Shown: piece by piece, positions 33,984 through 46,608 of the stretch
How positions within the stretch are numbered: the first letter of the stretch is position 1
Layout of the letters: the number at the start of each line of letters is the position of its first letter
Origin: Ceratobasidium sp. AG-K
Taxonomy: Eukaryota > Basidiomycota > Agaricomycetes > Cantharellales > Ceratobasidiaceae
Direction: 5' to 3'
Assembly: GCA_037039685.1 (NCBI GenBank)
Contig: JAWNGF010000005.1
Span: 744,001-808,000 of the forward strand
Length of the DNA stretch: 64,000 nt
The notes under the pieces: generated by a model
Told to the model about the DNA's origin: nothing
The model's database searches: none
Seen by the model: the letters and a program-made list of their open reading frames with translations, nothing else
Position numbers and translations under genes: made by a program

Positions 33984-36577
33984 TTAGGATTCGACCCGTG
34001 CATATCCCGACGCCTTGGAATCGCCAGACGCTCCGAATGGGTTGTCGTAGGTGTGGCCCTGCTCTTCAGTAGCACCTTTGTCGAATGTCTCACGAGAAAT
34101 GTATGCCACGTGTGCTGGAGCCTTTTTGCGACTACGCACGCAAGAAACTATGAGAGAGAACAGAAGCAGACCCGTCGCTGCAGCGAGAGCGACCACTGCA
34201 ATGAACAGCTTCTGCGCACGATCTTTGGCGGCTTTAAGATCGCTATCAAGACTGGAGCCGCCAGTGGTAGAAAGGGCGTTGCCTCCGTTGGCAGACATTT
34301 GAGCGAGCGTCTTCTTCGTGATGCCAGGACCAGGGAACAACTCTTGGTTGGTCTGAAACAAACGACGCGTGAGAATACCGCCAACGGAGTCGTGGCTGGT
34401 AGACTTACACCACAGAACTTGTCCTGAGCAGGAAGCCTGTTGTTTACAAAGTAGTCTTGGACGCTGCGAGCGTACTACGAAGCGCATATACGCGGGTCAG
34501 ACAAGCACGAGCCAACCATTCATGGTCACTTACCAGTCGGAATGCATGGCCAAGGAGACGTGCTACGGTATTGACAACCAAAGTCACGGTTAGAAGGCAT
34601 TGGGTGGCGATCAACCTGCTTTACTTACGCCGTAATCGTCCTGTTCGATCAGAATTGCCGAGTCCCCCAGGGCATCAGCTACACTTTTCGCTGAAATGTA
34701 AGGGGTAATCGGATCTGCCTCATTACCTACAGCCATCTATTAGTATTGTGCAACCCACATTGTATACAAAGTACATACCGATAACAAGAATGGGGTTGGA
34801 GAGCTTGTGATTCCAAGGACCTTCGAAGCGCTCGACAGCTCGTACCGGCCAGTGATGACAACGGTATCCGATATCAGACCACATGGGCCCAACTACAACG
34901 TCAAACAAGGGTAAGCGTCCTCGAGCGTGCAAACGTAAAGAATGAACTTACACATTGGGCTGACATCCCGAGAGTTGGCTACGATAAAGTCAAAGACATC
35001 CTTTGTTGTGACACCACCGGGATGCGCCGCATCGCCGCACCGCACACCCATGTTCGCGACGTCGCTAAGCAATGATTTGCCTTCCTCGGTATTGTTTTGT
35101 CGCCGCTCAAGACCAAAGTTTGGAGTCGTAAGGGACCGTTTCTTGCCAGTGGAGTAAGCGTCAGCTAGTTGGTCGGCCCACGATTTCATGGTCTTTGCCA
35201 GTGTTGGCCAAGTTACAGGTCGATATAATTCATTGAAGATTTGCCCTGGACAAAGAGTTTATCGCTCTGTCACCGCTGGAAGCTATGGATCGGACTCACT
35301 GCGGACAGAGGACGATGTCAGATTCGCCTGAGGGCCAACTTCTTTTCGGTAGTCGTAGGCAGTCTAAGATCAATAATTAAGTTGAGGGGATAATGTATTG
35401 TATGTATTGCTTACATTCAAAAGGCCTCGGGTCCACTCGATGATACTATCTGCCGTCGAGTTCTCGAATGCCACGGCACACCCATTCGGACCAGCCGCGG
35501 CACATGCGAGAGCAAAGCCAGCGAATGCTTCATCAGCCGATTCGAGCGACTTGCTCGCTCCCTGTTCTCTACATTAGCAGGTTAACCCGATTACGATATC
35601 AGACTACGTTACCGTATGAGGAAGCCGGTTCGCCCAGTGAACAGGGTCAACGACACCATCAAGGATAACTCGACCAACGCGATCCGGGAACACTGGCACG
35701 AGAATTAGTGCAAATTTATTATATTTTTAGCAAAGACTTAAACTTACTGTTGACGAAGTAACTGCCGATAACGGTTCCATATGAGAATCCCCAGAAGTCG
35801 ATTGGCTTATTCTTCCCTTCTAGCACGTCATGCATAGCGACCATGTCACGTACGACGGCCGCGGTCCCCAGGTACTGGAACACTTTAGGGCTAAACTCAA
35901 GGCACCGACGACCGAGCTCCTTGAGACCAGCATCAACCGTGTTCAGCTGGGAATAAAAGGTATCCAAATCGGGCTTAGATGAAAAGTTGCCTCGAGCCTC
36001 GATGCCACCATTCGGAATAGCCCCAAGCAGGAGCGCGATGAACTCCTCGTTCGTCTCGGCACATCGCGCGAGGGGAGCACTCCGACCAACGCCACGAGGA
36101 TCCCAGCCTACGTCAAGCAGATTAGTTTGGAGACGGGTAAATAAAGAGAATGGCATCAGCATACCCAGAATATCGTAATAGCCCCCACTTGCATTCCTGA
36201 TTGTCTCTCCCTGCGAACCTATTACCATGTCGAGCCCGCTTTGTCCTGGATGTCAAGCGGTGAGCAACGGACCAACTCTCGGGAGCGGGTTACTAACCTG
36301 GACCTCCTGGGTTTACGAACAATGTCCCAAGCTTTGGCGACTTGGTCGCCGGAAGACGCGCAACGGCGAGGGTGGCTATGCCAACACTGGGGTCCTTCCA
36401 GTCGAGCGGCACTTGGAAGTATGAGCAGTGGCGATCGTTTTCGCATGGCTCCCAGCGAAAGCCCTCAGTTCGAGCTGCCAATCGGCGGGCATCTTCAGTA
36501 AAATTGAATGGATGCGCGTTCACTGCAGCGACAGCAGTCGCTGAGATGAGTGCGAGAGAACCCAGGGAGGTGACCAT
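33984..36577 (-). CDS. S33-type peptidase, copy E (frameshift removes the membrane anchor)
   Basis: It starts at 36577 with MVTSLGSLALISATAVAAVN and carries all catalytic parts: GTLFVNPGGPG, GWDPRGVG, IDFWGFSYGTVIGSYFVN (near 35787), FPDRVGRVILDGVVDPVHWA, loop STGKKRSLTTPNFGLERRQ, NEADPITP (Asp) and the DDYGH / HSDW exons. In the next exon (about 34463) one base is missing relative to copies B, C, D and G, so TLAAVQDYFVNN becomes TLAASKTTL and a TAA follows at 34444-34446. Read literally, the product ends after the catalytic core and lacks the DKFCG segment, the membrane helix and the tail, which remain readable in the original frame down to YARVES at 33984. It is either a soluble secreted isoform or an early pseudogene. 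Confidence 0.78.
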
Positions 36578-38483
36578 GGTCAAAAGTAAGGAGAATGTGC
36601 ATATTGCGTTGGCCTTTTGTAGCCATGGCTGGCACTGCTAAACAGAATGCCAAGACACAGGCAGCCCGAGAGAAGCGATTCGTTCATGCGGGACGATTGC
36701 CGTTTATAGTAAATGGCCGATTACATAGTGCTACCCTTGTATCCTTGCCCGAGGCCTTAGTTTCTAAGCTCGCTGGTGCGCATAAATCAGCCAGTTTCTC
36801 GACCTGGATGACCACCCGCCGTGGAGTTTTGCGTCGTGGAGTGTTGCGTTGCGTTCATTCCTCAGTCGAATTCAGAGTGTCATCCACACTTGTAAATGGT
36901 TAACCTCCTTGGCCGCTCTCTTCAGAAAATTCAGGGTCCAAACCATCATCGGGCGAATTGGCGCCCCGGCCACACCGCCACTCTGTCGGCCCCGGCCTGT
37001 TCATGCTGCACGGAGGAGAGGTTTTGGCAGATGAGTTGGTGGAACCGATGCCAAGTAAGTTCGGAGTATTAGGGCAATGTTCCTGATTGCGATGCAGATG
37101 GCCATTGCCAAGGTCAAATTTGTGAATCTACGTTGCTATGCGAAGTAATATCTAACTTTCTATTACTGGATAAAGATAGGCGCTCACGTTTGTCGGACTG
37201 TTTGAGACGCGGTTTGAGGCTGTGCAGCTCCTGGTGTTAGTTCAATCAGCATACTTCACTTGCAGGTGGAGTTCATCATCAAACGCTGAGCGGGTCAGTT
37301 TCTCGCAAACACGTACATTGCTCCTTCGGTCATAGCTTCCTTGTATAATATACCTCCCCTGGTAGCATCCCTCGAAGGTTGTATCCCTGGTACTAGAATT
37401 TTTGAGCGTAGCAATGTTTTGGTGGCATTTATAAAACATTCAAGAGCTGTAGAATTTCCGACCGGGGTCTGGTGAAAACGATCAAGTTTGCTGAATGAAC
37501 CGCTATCCAGTAATTATCAGTTGATACTCGTGGTTTTGCCATGATTGCACATGAATCCAACCAGACCTGGATATATACGAGTGTTCCCTGGCAACAGGAG
37601 CGTCGTGAATTCAAGCCTAGTCCAAGAATATGATATAGCTACACAGATTGAGTGAGATATGGCAGACGATACATATGACCGTACGTTGCAGTTCTTCTGA
37701 GCCGGTATAAAAAATTTGCGACTTACGGAGTGTTCCTGCGTTTGTTTGCTTCGACGGCCTTTGTATCAATTGTTCAGGGACTGGGTGATAACCGCTCCAA
37801 GTTGTCAGTATCGTCGAAATGTGAGAGTGATCAGATAATGTTGCTCTCATCCATGTCGCTGCATGATTTCAGGATTAGACGAGTCAAATAGAGAGACCAA
37901 TAACCAGAACATTATTCCTGTCTTATCGGTAGAGTTGGGAGTAGCATGCCTGGCATTTGATATTTGCGTTACCCTTCATTTTTTCTTGGTGGAATGAAAT
38001 GATAGCGCGTGGACGAAAGACTAGTATTGTCGCACAGCTATGGGTTCTCTAATGGTGTTTACGCTGCATCAGTCCAATAATGCAACGAAGTGTTTGAGAC
38101 GAGACTGTGGCGGTGGCGGATTGGGAGTGCTCTATTTGGCGTGGTGAAGATCGGGCTCACGTGACCACTCCAATGTCCTCATCAAATCCGCTTCGTCTTC
38201 TTCCAACCCCCATGGTCACTTGAGCTAATCCTCGGCCCGTAGACCGAGTGCTAATGTGACGCTTCCCTGCTTGGAGCGACTCGGGTAATTGCCAAGTCTC
38301 TCATGAACGGCAAATTGGGCACGGACTGAGCGCTATATGGGGGAATGTGGCTCGTCCCCGGGTAACATACCCAATTCAGTCTCATTCCGAGCCAGCCTTG
38401 CGCGCCTTTAAAATGCGAGCAACGGGAATTGGGCCCCGCGGGGTATCATTTTTCTTCCGGTGGCGCCTTTGGTGCAACTCAAT
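36578..38483. other. border of the minus-strand S33 array
   Basis: 1.9 kb. To about 37200 it shares segments with the 5' flank of copy D; beyond that the sequence is single copy within the window. No supported gene. The right end should carry the GH115 promoter (TTTAAAATG near 38407). Confidence 0.5.
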
Positions 38484-41400
38484 ATGTTACTTTCACGGTC
38501 CTGGCTGTTTGGACTTGCTGCAGTCCTGCAGCCCGCTCTCGCCATCTCCACCGGCAACTGTGTTTCCTTTGACTCAAAAGCTGGAGGGTTTCAGGTCGCC
38601 GCAACTGGTAGTGCCAGAGTCCTTGTTGCACCGAACGAATGGCCCGGCGTTGTCCGAGCCGCTGGCGATTTTGCCAAGGACCTCAGCAAGGTATGTTACT
38701 AGCCTGGCGTTGATATAGTAGTCTAACATTGTATTTAGGTAACCGGCAAGACTCTCAGCGTTGCGAATGCGACGTCAACCACCGCCTCTCAAAGCAAAAC
38801 TCCTATCATCGTTGGCACGCTCGGTCACTCTGACCTTATTTCGGCCGTCATCAACGCGACCAACCTTGACGTAACATCTATATCCGGAAAATGGGAGAGC
38901 TTTATTGCTCAGCAAGTCTCAAAACCTCTGCCCGGCGTCGACAGCGCGTACGTGGTTATTGGTAGTGACAAGCGAGGCAAGTGCTACGTGTTACTCCGTC
39001 CAATACCCGCGTTTAATACCCATACAAGGCACAATTTACGGCCTTTACGAACTTACTGAACAATCTGGAGTGAGCCCTTGGTATTGGTAGGACTTCGGAG
39101 ATATATCGCGCCTCGCCAGCCACTCATGATTTTCTTCCTCTAGGTGGGCTGATGTGCCAGTTCAAAAGCACTCGAATGTCTATTTTACGGGCAACTGTTC
39201 GCACGGGGAACCAACTGTGAAATATCGGGGAATCTGTGGGTGAACTTTTGGCTTCTCGTTCGGAGTCGATAACCGATTCCTTTGATCGCCGATCCAGTCA
39301 TCAATGATGAACAACCCGCGATCCAGAGTTGGGCCCAAGAAAAGTTTACGAATGGAACCGGTCCGCAGTTCAACCATTTGTTTTACGCAAATGTGTTTGA
39401 ATTACTGCTCCGGCTGAGGGCCAACTACCTTTGGGTCAGTGACTTAGTTTTGCAATTTATGGCCTCGGTTTCCTTACATGGTAATACCTAGCCGGCGATG
39501 TGGAGTGGGATGTTCTATGTCGACGACAAGGCGAACGCCGCCTTGGCGGATTATTACGGAATTGTCATGGGTACATCGCACCAGGAGCCAATGGCACGAG
39601 CTAGCCCTAGTATGTTTACTATTTTTTTCTTACCAAACCCGGATTATAATTTGACATGGCCGATAGACGAGTGGAACCTGTCTCCTCGAGGACCATGGAA
39701 CTTCACGTCCAACGCGGAGAGCGTTACCAAGTACTGGGTTGGTATGTACTTCTAATTATCAGCTTTCTGTCCGACGACTGAGCGGTCCTTCAGAGGGAGT
39801 TGAACGCGCATCCCCATATGGTAAGATAGGGAATACGTACTTTTAATAGTTAATGCTCAACGAGTGAAATAGAAACGATGTATACCCTCGGAATGCGTGG
39901 GGAAGGTGATCGTAAGTTAGGGATTTTATCTTGACTTTAACGCGTTTGACTTTGATCTTTTAGTCCCACTCGAGGAATCGACCAACATCAAAAATCTCGA
40001 AACTGTTGTTGAAGCGCAGCGCAAGATTCTGGCTCAGGTATACAACAAGTCCGATGCGTCAACCATTCCGCAAATGTGGTGCCTTTGTAAGTTGAATTGA
40101 TTAATTCCAGAGTGTTGAACACTGATTGGTTTATAGACAAAGAGGTTCAGTCTTACTACGGTTAGTTCCTTCTGTAGTAGAAGATTCTACTTTAAGCTCA
40201 TGTGACCTATAGAGGACGGAATGCGAGTTCCGGACGATGTAATCCTCCTTTGGGCCGATGACAAGTACGCTCCTTGCCAATTGGGAGCTCTATTTGATTA
40301 ACCATCTCATCTAGCTGGGGAAATATTCGTCGATTCCCGCTCGAGAACGAACGTAACCGCACTGGAGGTGCTGGTGTTTACTACCACGTGCGTTCCCGGT
40401 GTCTTGTATCCCTCCTATGCAGAAGTATTGACAAAGCCTGTAGTTTGACTACGTTGGGGACCCGAGGGACTACAAGTGGATACAGTCGACCCAGCTGGAA
40501 AAGGTCCATGAGCAGATGTAAGTCAGGGCCAATAGTGTGTTGTGAGGTCACTGATGTATGTGGGGTAGGACCCTTGCATCCGATCGTGGCGCCAACTCGA
40601 TGTGGATCGTCAACGTCGGAGATTTAAAACCATACGAAATGGCAAGTCTACGCCTAGTCATAACTCATCATCTGGCTGACGAGAAACTTAGGCCATCGAG
40701 TACTTTATTGCGCTCGGCCGCGATGTGAACCGCTGGCGCGACCGAAGCTCTAGCACCGACTCGGTTCAAGCCTTTGTTACGCAATGGGCCACACGAGAGT
40801 TCAACTTGCCTGCTAAATCGGACGAAATCGCGCGGCTGGTGCGCAACATGACCTTGATGAACGCGCGAAGGAAGCATGAGCTATTGAATACGACTACGTA
40901 CTCTTTAGTCAACTATCACGAGTACGTCCCAAGCCGCTGGTTATGCAAACGCACGTGGACTGAAAGGTTGAATGAATAGGGCCGAAAATATTGTTGCGAC
41001 CTGGAAAGATATGGTGACTCGCTCCCAAGCGATTTACAAGTCCCTACCATCCGGAACCCAGCCTGCTTATTTCCAACTTGTGCACCATCCGATTCAGGCG
41101 TCCTCGATTGTACAAGAGCTTTACTACACCGTTGGTGAGTTTCCGCCCAGTTGTTATGTGTGGTAGAGAGTTGAATGTTGGCTTCTCAGGTAAAAACAAC
41201 TTATTTGCGTCGCAAGCCCGTTTGAGCACCAACGATTTGGCGGACGCCGCCGAGAAGTATGTTTTACTTGAATTCGCAATGACCAGTGTCTGACAAATGT
41301 TCCTAGGATATTTGATAGCGACTATGACCTTGAGGCCCAGTATCATAGTCTACTCAATGGTGCGCCAACTTTCGACGCCTACGCCAGTAGCATCTCACTG

Positions 41401-42894
41401 ACCGACACACTTATAGGCAAATGGAACCATTTCATGGACCAAACGCATTTGGGCTACTATTATTGGCAACAGGTCGGTCGCCCTATCATTTTTATCGTTG
41501 AGAGGAGGTAATCTAAACTGGACCCACAGCCGATGACTAACACTATGCCCGCTGTTAATCGTGTCGCAAAGAAGAAACAGGCGCTTGCTGGACCTATGCG
41601 CGTTACCATTGAAGGTGAGTCACCTTTCGTTAGCCTCTCCCACCTACGTCTTCTAATCGGGTTTGTTTGCTAGGCTCACTCGGGTAGGCCCTATGATCCA
41701 TTTATTTCACACTAGACTAACCCTCTTGATCAATGCGATCTAGTGCCTGGCCCGGAGTGAGTAGGCTTTCTCATCAAATCGCTACCCAAGTCTAATCCTC
41801 AAATTTTCAGGATAACAGCAATCAGTGTGCTCAAGGCTACAATTGCCCACCTCCCTCCTTGCCTCCTCTTGACCCATACACTCCAGGCAAGACGCGGTAC
41901 ATCGACGTTTCCGCCGGTGGTCCCAACACCTTCTCTTGGTCTGCGACTTCAAACGCATCTTGGCTAACAGTCTCCCCCGCTTCGGGTAGCATCTCGTCAA
42001 CCAAGCCTGAGACTCGGCTGACGATTTCGGTCGACTGGACAAAACTCGGCAATAAGGCAGGATACGCTGCCATCACCCTCAAATCCGCAGCCTCCAAACA
42101 GGTCGGCGCTGCCAGTTCGGTGACCGTCAACCTTGCCGCATATGGCCGTGCCCCAGCTTCTGGATTCAAAGGATTTGTTGAAGGCGACGGAGCAGTTTCT
42201 ATCGAAGCCGTCCACCCGACAAGGAACACGAGCGCTAGCGGGGCTGCCTGGCAGATATTGCCTGGCTTAGGTCGAACAAATGGAGCGGTAACCCCCTACC
42301 CTGTTCTCGCCAACGCTGGAAAGCCGTTCGCCGTAGGCTCTGGTCCAAGTTTGTAAGTAATACTACCCTGAAGTTTGACATGTGGGCAGAGCTCATGTAT
42401 GTGCCGTAGGGAGTATGATTTCTACACGTTTAATTCACCTTCGAGCGGGAACATCACGCTCACATCCTTCATATCCCCCGCCTTGAACGGAAACGGAAAT
42501 GATCGCCCAGTCGGATTTGCCGTTCAAATTGACTCTGCTGCGCCTCAGACAATCTACTACTCTCCGGTTACATCTGCACGCAGCACTCCTTCGGGATGGG
42601 GTGGCCCGGATGGCTGGGTCGCTAACGCGTGAGTAACAGCTTAATTCATGTTCCTCAGAGTCTCACTTGGCCCGTGTAGGATCACGACCGTAAAGACGTC
42701 TCATCCAGTGTCACCTGGTGCGCATACACTCAAGGTATGGATGTTGGAACCGGCGGTGGTTTTGCAAAAGTTTGTCGTTGGTGAGTCCAAATCCAAAGCG
42801 TTATGATGAGCCGTTGACCAGTGGTTGCCGTTTCTAAGATACTGGAGGAGTGAGGCCATCTTATCTGGGGCCCCCAGAGTCTATCCGGGTCTGA
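38484..42894 (+). CDS. secreted GH115 alpha-glucuronidase
   Basis: Extracellular enzyme removing (4-O-methyl)glucuronic acid side chains from glucuronoxylan. The ORF is split by numerous short introns. MLLSRSWLFGLAAVLQPALA is a signal peptide. The N-terminal domain shows FDSKAGGFQVAA and YVVIGSDKRGTIYGLYELTE. The GH115 catalytic core then reads SGVSPWYWWADVPVQK, KYRGIFINDEQPA, ANYLWPAMW, GIVMGTSHQEPMAR, YTLGMRGEGD, VILLWADDNWGNIRRFPLEN, GGAGVYYHVDYVGDPRDYKW and GANSMWIVNVGDLKPYEMA. The C-terminal region has YIDVSAGGPNTFSWSA and WQILPGLGRTNGAV, matching the C-terminal domain of GH115. The chain ends GPPESIRV after a last short intron. No lesion was found. Together with the PL3 lyase it indicates plant cell-wall attack. 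Exon borders in the middle were checked only for frame continuity. Confidence 0.92.
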
Positions 42895-43835
42895 TTATGA
42901 ATATTATGGGTCACACGCGGTCTACTCAACTTATCCTGAATCTTTACTTGTATAAATAACCCAAGCCACAAATCATGAACTCTGCTCAAGCATGCATGAT
43001 GCGCGCTTCGAGCACAGTGTCACTCGTTCGTGCTCTCAGTGTCGACTACAACAGTATCGCACTAGGCCAAGGTTCACCAGGGCTCCATTACTGACCCCCG
43101 ATCTTGTTACTAGGCACATGTCTAATGTGTCGCTCGTGCGCGTTGAAGGGGTGATAAATGAATGACCGGCTGGCCGCGCACTGAAACGTATTGAGTAGCG
43201 TCATATTAGCGCACCAGCGACATGACACTGATCATCATTGAATTCTGTTCGCACCACCAGAGATTGCATCTCACCTTATCTACCCTCGCCTCGTTCACTT
43301 TATTGGGTTTCCCCAAAGTGGCGATCTGGGAGCCCGCCGCCAAGTAGGCATTTGCCGTGCCGAAATCTTTAAACCCTTCCTACCCCTCGCAACGTTGCCA
43401 TGCTGCAAAAGGATGGCGCTCTTCCAGAAGGGCCCGGGTATCAATGCCCTGTAGCAGTGAGGCGTTGTCTTTTTCAATTACCCATGGGGCGTTCGATTTA
43501 CCGCCAACCAAATCAGGAACCCAAGTAAGCCCCCAGTCAGTGTTTATTGGGAGAAAACTGCTCGCCGTTTACGTTGGCCATCGGGTCACTCGCAATGCCA
43601 GTGCCTCGTGTATACTAAAACCAATTTCACGTCCTGACGCGAAAACCGTGGGGTCTGGCCTCTCTTCAGATTCGGAGACGAACGAATGATATAGAGCCGT
43701 ATATGCTCAGATCCTCGACGATATTCCACCTGGTTGGATTTCCCTTCAGTCGTTTCCGGTAGGTAACTGATAAACCTTTTAATCAGTTCTTAAACGCATA
43801 TGGTCAATACAGCCTTATAGCACCTCAGTCTTAAA
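42895..43835. other. intergenic, nothing recognised
   Basis: 0.94 kb. One unspliced 110-codon frame at 43357-43689 has no motif or plausible promoter and is not called. Confidence 0.45.
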
Positions 43836-44934
43836 ATGAACGCATCGGGGAGCTTTCCAATCGACCGAACCTCAACCAAGTTTTACTATACATCAGCTCA
43901 CTTGCGTAGTGCGCTCCTTCAACGGCCAGCTTTGAGCCAAGATGGAAAGAGTGTACACGTCGCGTCCGCTTCTTATTGCCGCCAGAACCAAGAAGATGCT
44001 CGCGAATTTATTATTTTCCACCTCAAAGGTGATAGCAGCGTCGAGGAGTCAACAGTTGTGTTTCTCCTTGATCAAGACTCGAGTAGAAATGCCAAGGATC
44101 GAGAATTATCGGATTCAAGTCAACACTCTTCGCAATGCCTTCCAGTTGTTCGCGCTGCACTTGGATTTTTGAAACCAAACTACTGGAAGTCTCTCAAGGA
44201 TCCTGGGCGATTTTACGTACCTATCGAGGGATCCCTAGACGATTTATTGGAGAGTCGTGGGCTCAAACACTACGTTGAGGTCGACAAAATTGTGTTCAAA
44301 GACAGCCAAGCATACGATCTCGAACACCTTGTCGTTTGGGCTTCGGCAGTATCAACTCCAACAGAATTCTATCAGAAACGACTCGCTCAATCACCTTGCT
44401 GGTTTTCAAGTATCCTTTGGAATGCCATGACTCGCATCGCAAAACCGGGAGCGGAGCCTGCAGCAGGTACAGTAGGGCAACAAGTCGTCAGCGTTCAATC
44501 TAACCAGGCTACGTAGATATACAGCGGATTGCCAACGATACTTTGGAGAATTTATTTGGGAAGGTAGAAATTGAGCTGCAAACCTTTCGCAACGAGCTGG
44601 CTGGTATCGAAGAGGTATGTCAGTTCACGATAAATAAGCCAGACAGCTGCTCAATGAAGACACTTTTACGCTATAGCAAAAAGAGGCGGAAGCACGATTA
44701 GAGCGAGATCGAAGACGCTCGCTTATTGCTCAGCAGCGCGAGCTTGACGTTATGTCCGAGCAACTGGGCCGCAATCATGATAATAATACTGAGACACCTA
44801 AACCAGGACAGCCATCTGAAAAGGTAACTGGTTCCTGAAATTCACATAATATAGTAAATAATTTTTTTATGTACACAATATGCCTGTCGCGTATGTAGGC
44901 ACAAAATGCCGAACACATGGAACATCAGGATTAA
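43836..44934 (+). CDS. unrecognised protein with C-terminal coiled coil
   Basis: Four exons fit. The first is long (43836 to about 44466), reading MNASGSFPIDRTSTKFYYTS, then ARRT-free globular sequence such as FIIFHLKGDSSVEESTVVFL and GRFYVPIEGSLDDLLESRGL. Next comes an intron ending CTACGTAG, an exon IQRIANDTLENLFGKVEIEL to NELAGIEE, then a charged helical exon (QKEAEARLERDRRRSLIAQQ, VMSEQLGRNHDNN), and a last short exon AQNAEHMEHQD before TAA. The layout is a globular N-terminal domain followed by a heptad-rich tail, without signal peptide or membrane segment. I cannot assign a family. The start is the first Met of the open frame and could lie in an upstream exon. Confidence 0.55.
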
Positions 44935-45987
44935 TCACCATGCCAATTATCATTCAGTTGAGTGGCACGAGGATCGGATAGTAAATATCATGCTGCCCGG
45001 GCAATCTCATATTGTTCCTTTGATGCCTTATCCTGTGACCCTGTAAGCCCCAAGGTTACGAATTGGCCACACGGCCGACAAAATTGGAAACGATGAATCT
45101 CGCTCACGTTCCGCTTTTCGGACGCTGCCAGAATCTTCAACGCAATAATCATTCCAAGACAAGCATACGTCAACTTCAAGTGGACATGACCGTAGTTGAC
45201 ACTGATACCCCGAGTCAAATGATCTATATGACAGATGCACGAGGACCAGATGATTCGTGAATGTGTCTCAGTCCCCGGATCCTCGATGTTCAAAAGGGGC
45301 GTGCGATTGTCTATGGCGATGCACTTCTGTGCAAATTATATCACGGTAGTTATCTCCCAATGCACCGATTCAAATCATTGCAAAGCGCATATTATTGGTT
45401 TAATTATCAAACCCAGTTCACTCCCCAGGACGAACATGAATGCGGCTACCGCTATAGTCGCACGATAAGCAGGCCCGTCACTGCCGTAAATCACTTACCT
45501 CACCAAAACGCGGGGTCCTCGTTGGGGCGTCGATCCAGCACCATAGGTAGCCTAGGCTGCCTCTTGCGCGTCTCAGAATTCGAAGTGACCCCACCACATC
45601 TATCCGGCGGCCGGAGCCATCCGACACGTGTGAGGCGTCAACCTTATTTCTAGCTTCGTGACTGATGTGTGCTATGTCCGGTCAGAACAGAAGCCAATTT
45701 TTTATTATTTCACAGGTAACAAATGTAACCAAAGACGTGTATCGGGGGAAAGTACGAAATGATCTGTTGAATAAATGGAAAGAGGAGACCTGTCCGAGTA
45801 AGGGTAAAGAATATAGGACTCAATCGATACGCATTGTTTATTCCGTTGAGATGCCCGTGACTCGAAAACTTAGAGCCCAAGAGTGCCGAGGGACAGGCCT
45901 AGCGCGAGGTTACGCAAGAGTTGGGCGACATTAACCAATCTATTTAATAACATTAGGATCCGAAGTGCTCGTTCGTTAAGCAAGGGC
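44935..45987. other. intergenic with possible gene relic
   Basis: 1.05 kb. Frames on both strands (minus 44988-45293 and plus 45261-45653) read like degraded coding sequence, but neither can be joined into a gene or recognised. Confidence 0.3.
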
Positions 45988-46608
45988 TTACAAGTTGGCC
46001 ACAAGCCGAAGGACGCCTTGAAGCAGAATGCTCAAACCGAGCAAGACTTGATTAAGCGAGGTGTCGACACCGGCCAGGAGTCCGCCGAGAAGGGGGATTG
46101 TCGCGGCGAAATCTAAGAGACCATCAAGAGCGTCGGCAATGGCCTAAATCCATATGTTAGCCTTGCCTCGGAATAACTGGATTGATTAAAAAACATACAG
46201 TGATGATATCGGCAGCTAATTGTGCAACTTCGTCGTCCGACTGACGCTTGCGCACCGAAGCGGGTTCAAGCGCAGCTAGCTCTGAATGTGAGGCATCGAG
46301 AGCTGCGATGACGGCTTGTATGTGAGGCTCAACGCTGTCCTGTGTAACATTGCCACTTGCGGTCAACCCCCCTAGCGAGTGCATGCAGGCTTAGCAAAGC
46401 AAGACACTCGGATATACGTAGAGCACTCACTAATTTCAGATAGCGGTCCTGATAATTTCTCCTTGAGGGCTATAAAAACCTTGATGATGTCTGCGTTGTC
46501 ACGCTTGACAATCATGTCCTTGGTCGAAAGGACTGGCGTGGCCCACGCAAGTTGGAAGAATGCAAGCGAGGCATAGGCGAAGAAAGCGACAAGGGCAGTG
46601 AAGCGCAT
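45988..46608 (-). CDS. small secreted protein with dibasic processing sites
   Basis: Three exons (46431-46608, 46199-46371, 45988-46143) give about 168 residues. MRFTALVAFFAYASLAFFQL, then AWATP, is a signal peptide. MIVKR follows 15-20 residues later and looks like a kexin propeptide site, and a second strongly basic site (SVRKRQS) lies mid-protein. The chain is otherwise helical, with a hydrophobic C-terminal third (PLLGGLLAGVDTSLNQVLLG, LVANL). The general pattern resembles HsbA-type surface-binding secreted proteins, but that is a weak impression. No Cys-rich effector signature. Candidates for role are a cell-surface/hydrophobin-like binder or a secreted effector. Confidence 0.68.

Noticed and set aside
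39180..39377. Minus-strand frames inside the GH115 gene
   Set aside because: Shadows of the plus-strand coding exons and an intron; the GH115 frame is continuous and motif-bearing.
43357..43689. 110-codon unspliced frame between GH115 and the coiled-coil gene
   Set aside because: No motif, no promoter-like sequence, odd composition and an overlapping frame on the other strand; probably chance.
44988..45653. Possible gene on either strand (frames reading CGQFVTLGLTGSQDKA on minus and AYYWFNYQTQFTPQDE on plus)
   Set aside because: Neither frame has a start, splice partner or recognisable family; noted as a possible relic only.
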